From an uncultured Bacteroidota bacterium (GTDB lineage Bacteria; Bacteroidota; Bacteroidia; Chitinophagales; Saprospiraceae): a stretch of DNA of 6,328 nt. The notes beneath the pieces were generated by a model, which worked only from the letters and a program-made list of their open reading frames with translations, did not search any database and was not told where the DNA came from. Shown here piece by piece: positions 1 through 5,700 of this stretch. Position numbers and translations under genes: made by a program. The stretch lies in assembly GCA_937926185.1 (NCBI GenBank), contig CALEYM010000518.1, forward strand, positions 1 to 6,328. The letters run 5' to 3'. Each line of letters opens with the position of its first letter. The first letter of the stretch is position 1.

Positions 1-2
1 AG

Positions 3-233
3 GACGCCCAAAAAATGAAATTCGTACTCGACAAAGAACGGCAGGAAGCCGACCGCAAACGTGTAGAAGCCCAGGGCATCGCCGACTACCAGCGCATCCT
101 GACGGCCTCCCTGACCGATAAGCTCATCCAATACGAACAAATCAAAGTCCAGAAAGAACTGGTTACCTCCCCCAACGCCAAAGTGATTATTATGGGCAAC
201 GGGAAAGCTACACCTATCTTGTTCGGACAGTAA
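3..233 (+). CDS. Prohibitin/SPFH-family protein, C-terminal end (5' truncated by window)
   Basis: The reading frame is open from the window edge (first full codon at 3) to TAA at 231-233, so the upstream part of the gene lies outside. The visible 76 residues are a charged, coiled-coil-like helix (rich in K, R, E and Q; DKERQEADRKRVEAQGIADY) followed by LIQYEQIKVQKELVTSPNAK and a hydrophobic tail ending ILFGQ. This helix plus the SPNAKVIIMG tail is what I recognise from the C-terminus of bacterial prohibitin-like SPFH proteins. Such proteins form large membrane-anchored ring assemblies and are linked to membrane organisation and protease control. The membrane anchor and SPFH domain would be upstream and cannot be seen. 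The Met at 15 is an internal residue, not the start. The next gene begins one base after the stop, so the two are very likely co-transcribed. The family call is fairly secure; the specific role is not. Confidence 0.8.
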   Translation, partial: DAQKMKFVLDKERQEADRKRVEAQGIADYQRILTASLTDKLIQYEQIKVQKELVTSPNAKVIIMGNGKATPILFGQ

Positions 234-234
234 A

Positions 235-1005
235 ATGCAGATATCCGCCGTTATCATCACCTTCAACGAAGAGCGTAATATTGGTCGCTGCCTCGATTCG
301 CTGACCGGTGTGGCGGACGAAATAGTCGTGGTGGATTCTTTTTCCACCGACCGCACGGAGCAAATCTGCCGGGAAAAAGGCGCCCGTTTTATCCAGCATG
401 CCTTTGCCGGGCATATCGAACAAAAAAACTTCGCGCTGGAACAGGCGCAGTTCCCTCACGTCCTATCGCTCGACGCCGACGAGGCGCTCAGCGATACCTT
501 GCGTCAATCCATACTGGCCGTCAAAACCGAGTGGCGTTGCGATGCTTATTCCATGAACCGCCTGACGAATTACTGCGGCCAGTGGATCCGGCACAGCGGC
601 TGGTACCCCGACCGCAAGGTACGCCTGTTCGACCGGCGCCGGGGACATTGGGGCGGTCTCAACCCGCACGACAAGGTGGAAATGGATGCCGGAACAACCC
701 TGGATTCCCTGTCCGGCGACCTGCTGCATTACAGTTATTATTCTTTGGAAGAACACGACGCCCGGGCGCGAAAATATGCCGTCATTGCGGCGCGCGCCAT
801 GCTGGCAAGGGGCAAACGCGGGTCATGGCTGCGGGTAGCCCTGAACCCAACCTTCAAATTCATTCGCAATTACCTGCTCCGGCTGGGCTTTCTCGATGGC
901 CGGGCCGGCCTTATGATCTGCCACATGGCCGCCCTGGAAACGTACTGGAAATACCGTCACCTGATCCAACTGGAAAAAGCGCAAAAGGCGGGGCAACGGC
1001 CATAA
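235..1005 (+). CDS. Family 2 glycosyltransferase, WaaE/KdtX-like (LPS core type)
   Basis: This is a complete 256-residue GT-A fold glycosyltransferase of family GT2. The N-terminal nucleotide-sugar binding segment reads SAVIITFNEERNIGRCLDSL (residues 4-23). D34 lies in VVVDSFSTDRT, and the metal-binding DxD motif is LDADE (D80-D82). The segment GWYPDRKVRLF (122-132) followed by HWGG and PHDKV is characteristic of the WaaE/KdtX subgroup, which adds a glucose-type sugar to the LPS inner core; the length also fits (about 250-260). There is no clear membrane span, so it probably acts at the cytoplasmic face of the inner membrane. The ATG at 235 is chosen because it directly opens the conserved first strand and lies one base after the preceding stop, which suggests translational coupling. 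The exact donor and acceptor sugars cannot be read from sequence. The stop codon overlaps the start of a terminator hairpin, so this is the last gene of its operon. Confidence 0.87.
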   Translation: MQISAVIITFNEERNIGRCLDSLTGVADEIVVVDSFSTDRTEQICREKGARFIQHAFAGHIEQKNFALEQAQFPHVLSLDADEALSDTLRQSILAVKTEWRCDAYSMNRLTNYCGQWIRHSGWYPDRKVRLFDRRRGHWGGLNPHDKVEMDAGTTLDSLSGDLLHYSYYSLEEHDARARKYAVIAARAMLARGKRGSWLRVALNPTFKFIRNYLLRLGFLDGRAGLMICHMAALETYWKYRHLIQLEKAQKAGQRP

Positions 1006-1040
1006 AAAACGGGGCGTACGCTATGCGCCGCCCCGTTTTT
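1005..1040. terminator. Bidirectional Rho-independent terminator between convergent genes
   Basis: A perfect 12-bp inverted repeat has arms at 1005-1016 (five A then CGGGGCG) and 1029-1040 (CGCCCCG then five T), with a 12-nt loop. It gives a GC-rich stem with a T run on either strand. It can therefore terminate the glycosyltransferase transcript (plus) and the convergent lipoprotein transcript (minus, stop at 1068). The left arm overlaps the last base of the glycosyltransferase stop codon. Confidence 0.9.
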
Positions 1041-1067
1041 ATTACAACAGAATTTTACTTGCCACCG

Positions 1068-1493
1068 TTAATCGCGATCTGCTTTAATGACATAGCGGAA
1101 TCCGTCGATAATCCCCTCAATTTCTATGTCGTCGCTGTCGACGTCGATGTCGAGCGTCGTTGTGCCGTCGTTTTTGATCAGTTTGATCTCCTTGTCTTCC
1201 ACGTCGATCTCATAATCGCCAACGATGCGTTCGCTGGTGCCGTCGGCATAGTTGATCACCCATTCAAAGTCGCCGTGGCTGCCGGAGTAGGCTTCGTATT
1301 CCATGGTAAAGGAGGTCACGATCGATTCCATTAATTCCACTCCGTCTTCGGTAAAGGATTTGACTTCCCAATCGCCCACCACTTCTTCCTTGAAGGTCGG
1401 TTTTTTGTCTTTTTTACAGCTGGTCATGCCCACTACGGCGATACTCAACATCAGGAGGGCAAACAGGCGGCTTTTCGATACAAGCGTTTTCAT
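1068..1493 (-). CDS. Small secreted lipoprotein, lipocalin-like
   Basis: This is a complete 141-residue protein with a type II signal peptide: basic MKTLVSKSR, a hydrophobic core LFALLMLSIAVVG, then a lipobox ending in Cys26 (M-T-S-C-K-K-D). It is predicted to be lipidated and anchored in the outer membrane. Cys26 is followed by lysines, not the acidic residues of the Bacteroidota surface-export signal, so a periplasm-facing location is more likely; this is an inference. The mature part starts with VVGDWEVKSFTEDGVELM, the entry strand typical of Bacteroidota lipocalin-like domains. Short alternating strands follow, with a very acidic character (DIDVDSDDIEIEG). I recognise no catalytic residues and no specific ligand. 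The gene is monocistronic, ends at the shared bidirectional terminator and is transcribed away from the Rpn gene. No strong Shine-Dalgarno precedes the ATG; the stretch is A-rich, as is common in this phylum. Confidence 0.8.
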   Translation of the reverse strand: MKTLVSKSRLFALLMLSIAVVGMTSCKKDKKPTFKEEVVGDWEVKSFTEDGVELMESIVTSFTMEYEAYSGSHGDFEWVINYADGTSERIVGDYEIDVEDKEIKLIKNDGTTTLDIDVDSDDIEIEGIIDGFRYVIKADRD

Positions 1494-1569
1494 CTCGTTT
1501 TAAAAATTGTAAGTGAATGATAATGTTTGTGAACGGGATGATTGACCATGTACCGGTGATGGAAGGTTG

Positions 1570-1600
1570 CAACAATATCAAAAAAATATTTTTAAAACAA
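1570..1600 (-). promoter_or_regulatory. Candidate promoter of the lipoprotein gene
   Basis: Read on the minus strand, TTG (plus 1598-1600) is followed after 20 nt by TATTGTTG (plus 1570-1577). The latter matches the Bacteroidota -7 element TAnnTTTG except for one base. This would start transcription near 1563 and give a leader of roughly 70 nt before the ATG at 1493. No better match is present in this gap, but the imperfect -7 box keeps confidence low. Confidence 0.35.
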
Positions 1601-1619
1601 TTTGGTTTATTTATTTTTG
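1590..1619 (+). promoter_or_regulatory. Candidate promoter of the Rpn-like gene
   Basis: TATTTTTG at 1612-1619 matches the Bacteroidota -7 consensus TAnnTTTG exactly. The -33 position, 19 nt upstream, has TTT (1590-1592) instead of TTG, so this looks like a weaker promoter. Transcription would start around 1625, leaving a leader of about 16 nt before the ATG at 1642. The 148-bp gap 1494-1641 is AT-rich and holds this promoter and the divergent one for the lipoprotein; their elements interleave. It also holds a 12-bp A/T palindrome at 1582-1593. Confidence 0.5.
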
Positions 1620-1641
1620 CAGATTAAAATCATAGCACTCC

Positions 1642-2550
1642 ATGCCTAACGATTACGACCGCATTATAAAGGAAAACTTCGAGCCGTTGTTGCCGCACTT
1701 GTGTCGGGTACTGCTGGGACTTGACCTCTCCCGAATGGAGCCCATAGAAGCCAAAATCCAGGTAACTACTGAACGCGAGCTGGACCATCTGAAAAAGGTT
1801 GTGCATCCCGATCCTGCTCAAGATTACTGCCTCCATTGGGAAATCCAGTCGGACGACGAGGATATGCGGCGACGGAACTTATTGTACTATGCATTGGTTC
1901 ATCATGCGACCGGCTTACCGCTCAAACAGATCGTCTTGTATGTGGGCGACCAGAAACCTGCCAGGATTTTAAAAAATGTGTTGGAACTGGAAGGACTCAG
2001 ATTGGAGTTTACGGTTGTCAATATTCGCGAAGTACCGAAAGAGCGTTTTTTGAACTCGGAAGTACCGGAAGAAATCGTGCTTTCCTTACTATGCGATTTT
2101 GGGAAAGACCGTCCGGAAGCGGTAGTTCGACTGATTTTGCAAAACCTGCTGAAGATTGTCGGACGGGTGGAGCGTCTCAAGAAATACCAGCGGCAGTTGC
2201 AGATTTTGTCCAGACTCCGTAAATTGCAGCCGATTGTATTAAAAGAAATTAGTCTTATGCCGATCAAATTTGATATTGAAACGGATGAACTCTACCTGGA
2301 AGGTATCGAAAAAGGGATTGAGAAAGGGATTGAGAAAGGTATCGAAAAAGGGATTGAGAAAGGGATTGAGAAAGGTATTGAGAAAGGTATTGAGAAAGGA
2401 GTTAAACAGCACCAACATGAAACCGTAGTGGCCATGTTGCGTGATGGCGTGTTAGCGGAGGAAAAAATTGCCGAATATGCCGGCGTCACCTTCGAATACG
2501 TTCTGAAAGTGAAAAAAGAACTCGAATCCGAAGCCAAACACAACAACTGA
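1642..2550 (+). CDS. Rpn-like PD-(D/E)XK nuclease with GIEK tetrapeptide repeats
   Basis: This is a complete 302-residue protein of the Rpn / PD-(D/E)XK 'nuclease family transposase' group. After an N-terminal helix (YDRIIKENFEPLLPHLCRVL), the nuclease core shows E36, D48 (in RELDHLKKV) and the E-x-Q variant of the catalytic motif, HWEIQ (E67, Q69). The helix that follows has R76-R78 and Y82/Y83, as is usual for the family. Residues 221-252 are eight perfect G-I-E-K repeats. The tail MLRDGVLAEEKIAEYAGVTF (from M265) resembles a small helix-turn-helix found at the end of many relatives. Family members are DNA endonucleases; E. coli Rpn proteins have been reported as anti-phage toxins held in check by a separately translated C-terminal domain. 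Despite the 'transposase' label, no transposon ends are visible. Codon use is visibly more AT-rich than in ileS or the glycosyltransferase, which suggests horizontal acquisition. The ATG at 1642 fits the promoter and the family N-terminus; there is no clear Shine-Dalgarno. Confidence 0.82.
   Translation: MPNDYDRIIKENFEPLLPHLCRVLLGLDLSRMEPIEAKIQVTTERELDHLKKVVHPDPAQDYCLHWEIQSDDEDMRRRNLLYYALVHHATGLPLKQIVLYVGDQKPARILKNVLELEGLRLEFTVVNIREVPKERFLNSEVPEEIVLSLLCDFGKDRPEAVVRLILQNLLKIVGRVERLKKYQRQLQILSRLRKLQPIVLKEISLMPIKFDIETDELYLEGIEKGIEKGIEKGIEKGIEKGIEKGIEKGIEKGVKQHQHETVVAMLRDGVLAEEKIAEYAGVTFEYVLKVKKELESEAKHNN
2257..2550 (+). other. Candidate internal gene: separately translated Rpn C-terminal domain (RpnS-like)
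   Basis: An in-frame ATG (M206 of the Rpn-like protein) starts at 2257, eleven bases after a purine-rich AAAAGAAA stretch of the kind that often precedes Bacteroidota starts. Initiation here would give a 97-residue protein beginning MPIKFDIETDELYLEG, containing all eight GIEK repeats and the helix-turn-helix-like tail but none of the nuclease motifs. This matches the layout reported for E. coli Rpn loci, where a short C-terminal product (RpnS) binds and inhibits the full-length toxin (RpnL). I see no convincing dedicated promoter for it, so it would probably be made from the full-length mRNA. This is a hypothesis by analogy. Confidence 0.35.
2302..2397 (+). repeat. Eight tandem 12-bp units encoding (GIEK)8, with nested 36-bp duplication
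   Basis: There are eight in-frame 12-bp units in three synonymous versions: A (GGTATCGAAAAA), B (GGGATTGAGAAA) and C (GGTATTGAGAAA), in the order A-B-B-A-B-B-C-C. Units 1-3 (2302-2337) and 4-6 (2338-2373) are identical at the DNA level, so a 36-bp block has been duplicated on top of the 12-bp repeats. All units encode the same four residues, and changes in copy number would keep the frame. A diverged ninth unit, GVKQ, follows at 2398. Confidence 0.97.
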
Positions 2551-2640
2551 AATGTCTTTCACTCAAATAATTTCCATCAGCATTATTATTCGCACCGGGC
2601 CTTGCACCTGAAGCGCGGCATGCTGTTTTTGGAAAAACAG
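2551..2640. other. Intergenic stretch after the Rpn gene, with an 18-bp inverted repeat
   Basis: There is no gene between the Rpn stop and the terminator. The only clear structure is a perfect inverted repeat at 2623-2640 (CTGTTTTT, GG, AAAAACAG). A looser pairing, CAGCAT (2578-2583) with ATGCTG (2620-2625) followed by five T, could form a weak additional hairpin. Neither has a recognisable function. Confidence 0.5.
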
Positions 2641-2676
2641 AAACCCCGGCAGGTGTAAAAACTTGCCGGGGTTTTT
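2641..2676 (+). terminator. Rho-independent terminator of the Rpn gene
   Basis: The 14-bp stem has arms at 2641-2654 (AAACCCCGGCAGGT) and 2661-2674 (ACTTGCCGGGGTTT). It contains one G-U pair, has a 6-nt GTAAAA loop and ends in a run of five T (2672-2676). It lies about 90 bases after the Rpn stop codon and would insulate ileS from the upstream gene. Its right arm contains the TTG used as the -33 element of the ileS promoter. Confidence 0.92.
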
Positions 2677-2692
2677 GATTGTGGTATTTTTG
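2663..2692 (+). promoter_or_regulatory. Promoter of ileS (TTG-N19-TAnnTTTG)
   Basis: TTG (2663-2665), a 19-nt spacer and TATTTTTG (2685-2692) match the Bacteroidota consensus exactly. Transcription should start near 2698, giving a leader of about 66 nt before the ATG at 2765. The -33 box lies inside the 3' arm of the preceding terminator. The inverted repeat GCGCCT (2692-2697) / AGGCGC (2711-2716) spans the expected start site. Confidence 0.7.
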
Positions 2693-2726
2693 CGCCTTTG
2701 TTTTGACCCCAGGCGCCTCCGATCAA

Positions 2727-2758
2727 ATCAACGCATCAACAAATCAACCTATCAACAG
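2727..2758 (+). repeat. Four 8-bp ATCAACnn repeats in the ileS leader
   Basis: ATCAAC occurs at 2727, 2735, 2743 and 2751, exactly every 8 bases, with variable dinucleotides between (GC, AA, CT, AG). The run ends just before the start codon, and its last dinucleotide is part of the AGGA ahead of the ATG. The leader segment is almost free of G, so it should be unstructured. The 8-bp period is not a multiple of three, which supports its being untranslated. Confidence 0.8.
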
Positions 2759-2764
2759 GATATA

Positions 2765-5700
2765 ATGTACCGCGAATTCAAACACCTCAACCTCCCCACC
2801 ATCGACGCCGAAATCCTCCAGTTTTGGGAAGATGAAAAAATATTCGATCGCTCCGTGGAGCAACGCGACCCAGCCAATTCTTTCGTGTTCTACGAAGGGC
2901 CGCCCTCGGCCAACGGCAAACCCGGCATCCACCATGTGATGGCCCGTACGGTGAAGGACATCTTTTGCCGCTACCAGACGCTGAAAGGCCACCGCGTGGA
3001 ACGCAAGGGCGGCTGGGACACCCACGGCCTGCCCATCGAATTGCAGGTGGAAAAAGAACTCGGCATCACGAAGGAGGATATCGGCAAAAAAATCACGGTG
3101 GAAGAATACAATTCCGCCTGCCGTGCCACGGTGATGCGGTACAAAGACCTTTGGGACGACATCACCCGCCGCATGGGTTACTGGGTCGACCTGGACAATC
3201 CGTATATCACCTTCGAAAACGACTACATCGAGTCGTGCTGGTGGCTGCTCAAACGCCTGTACGATAAAAAAACGGCCAGTGGTGAGTCCTTTCTCTACAA
3301 AGGTTTCACTATACAGCCGTTCAGCCCCGCCGCCGGCACCGGCCTTTCTTCGCACGAACTGAATATGCCCGGCACCTACAAGGAGGTGACGGATATTTCC
3401 ACGATAGCGATGTTTAAAGTTAAACGCGACCAGCAATCGGCGTTTTTGTTCGACAACACCGACGAAGATGTCCGCATCCTCGCCTGGACGACCACACCCT
3501 GGACGCTGCCCTCCAACGTCGCCCTCACCGTGGGGCCCAACATCGGATATGCCAAAGTAAAAACCCTCAATCCGTATACCGGCGCGCCGGTAAGCGTGGT
3601 GCTGGCGCAGGACAGGCTATCGGCCTATTTTAATACTGAAGACGAGAACAAACCTTTTGATGAATTCAAGGTTGGCGACAAAAAACTACCCTACCAGGTA
3701 GTAAAAACCAATATCAAAGGCTCGCAACTGACCGGCGTCCGTTTCGAACAACTCCTGCCCACCCCCCCCGCCTCTACCCCCGAACTGGAAGCCCGGGCCT
3801 TCCGCGTCATCACCGGCGATTTTGTAACCACCGAAGACGGTACGGGGGTGGTACACACGGCGCCCTATTTCGGCGCCGACGACTTCCGGGCCTGCAAGGC
3901 GGCCGGGGTACCCTATATCGGACTGCCCAACCCCAAGGCCCCCGACATGCCGTTCCCGCTGGTGGACCGAACCGGACGGTTTGTGGAAGAAGTGCCGCAT
4001 TTCGGCGGCCGTTTCGTCAAAGAAGAATATTACAGCGCCGAAGACCGCAAACAGTCTGACTTTAAACCCACCGACCTGCTCATCGCCCTGCACCTGAAAG
4101 AAACAGGCAAGGCATTCAGGATCGAAAAATACAAACACACCTATCCGCACTGCTGGCGCACCGACAAGCCGGTGCTCTACTACCCGCTCGATTCCTGGTT
4201 CATCCGCGCTTCGGCGGCCAAGGAACGTATGGCCGAACTGAACAAAACCATCAACTGGAAACCCGCCAGCACCGGTACCGGGCGTTTTGGCCAGTGGCTT
4301 GAAAACCTGCAGGACTGGAATCTCTCCCGCTCGCGCTATTGGGGCGTGCCGCTGCCCATCTGGCGCACGGAAGACGGGGAAGAGGAAAAGTGTATCGGGT
4401 CGGTGGAGGAACTGCAAAAAGAAATGGAAAAAGCCAATGGCGCACTTGGTTTGTCGCAACAGGTTCCGGCCGATTTGCACCGGCCTTATATGGATGAAAT
4501 TGTGCTCGTTTCCCCCTCCGGCAAACCCATGCGCCGTGAACTGGACCTCATCGACGTCTGGTTCGACTCCGGCGCCATGCCCTACGCGCAATGGCACTAT
4601 CCCTTTGAAAATCAGGAGAAATGGAAACGGAATTACCCAGCCGACTTTATCGCAGAGGGCGTCGACCAAACCCGCGGCTGGTTTTACACCCTGCACGCCA
4701 TCGGGGTGATGTGTTTCGATTCGGTAGCGTTTAAAAACGTGGTGTCCAACGGCCTGGTGCTCGATAAAAACGCCAACAAAATGTCCAAACGCCTGGGCAA
4801 CGTGGTCGATCCGTTCGAAACCATCGACACTCATGGCGCCGACGCCACCCGCTGGTATATGATCAGCAACGCCGCCCCATGGGAAAACCTTAAGTTCGAC
4901 GCGCAGGGCATCGTGGAAAGCCGGAATAAGTTCTTCGGTACGCTGTTCAATACCTACAACTTCTTCGCCCTGTACGCCAACCTCGACGGCTTCAAAATGG
5001 ACGAGTTCAACGTGATGCCCTATAACCGGCGCACCGAACTCGACCGCTGGATCATTTCCAAACTCTATAGCCTCGTAGCCGAGGTGCGCGAAGCCCTCGA
5101 CGACTACGAACCGACCCGCGCCTGCCGCGCTATCGAGGATTTTGTGGACGAACACCTGTCCAACTGGTACGTGCGCCTGTCGCGGCGGCGTTTCTGGAAA
5201 GGCGAAATGGGCGAGGATAAACTGGCGGCCTACCAAACCCTGTTCGAATGTCTGATGGTGGTCGGCCAGCTGGCGGCTCCCGTGGCCCCCTTCTTTGCCG
5301 ACTGGCTGTACCGCAACCTGACTGCCCCGATCAAAGACACGGCCAAGGCTAAAAACACCCCGCTGCGTCACGATTCCGTGCACCTGAGCGACCTGGTGCA
5401 GCCCGACCCTTCCAAGGTGGACAAGGCACTGGAAAAACGTATGGACTACGCCCAGCGCATTTGCTCGCTGGCGCTCAGCATCCGGAAAAAGGAGCGGCTG
5501 CGTGTGCGTTTGCCGTTGCAAAAACTGTTGCTGCCGGTGCTCGACGCTTCGTTCCAGGCCGAAGTAGAGTCCGTAAAAGAACTGATCCTCGCCGAGATCA
5601 ACGTCAAACAACTGGAATACATCACCGATGCATCCGGTTTGTTGAAAAAATCGGCCAAAGCCAACTTCAAAACCCTCGGCGCCAAACTCGGCAAAGACAT

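Noticed and set aside
531..1334. 267-codon open frame on the plus strand
   Set aside because: It overlaps the glycosyltransferase in another frame, crosses the bidirectional terminator and runs antisense into the lipoprotein gene. The translated sequence looks like no protein family I know.
2302..2397. CRISPR-like array
   Set aside because: The units are 12 bp, directly adjacent without spacers, and lie in frame within a coding region.
1642..2550. Insertion sequence carrying the Rpn 'transposase-like' gene
   Set aside because: I found no terminal inverted repeats or target-site duplication around the gene, and the family is a nuclease group whose transposase label is historical.
2605..2655. 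CACCTG (2605-2610) pairing with CAGGTG (2650-2655) as an attenuator or riboswitch-like antiterminator
   Set aside because: Only six base pairs are available against a 14-bp terminator stem, and no leader peptide or known aptamer is visible. It is not competitive enough to claim.
2663..2764. 34-residue N-terminal extension of IleRS from TTG at 2663
   Set aside because: The segment contains the terminator arm, the promoter -7 box and the ATCAACnn leader repeats, and starts upstream of the predicted transcript start. IleRS homology begins at the Met at 2765.
2699..2764. T-box element controlling ileS
   Set aside because: The leader is far too short, and it lacks the specifier stem and the T-box sequence.
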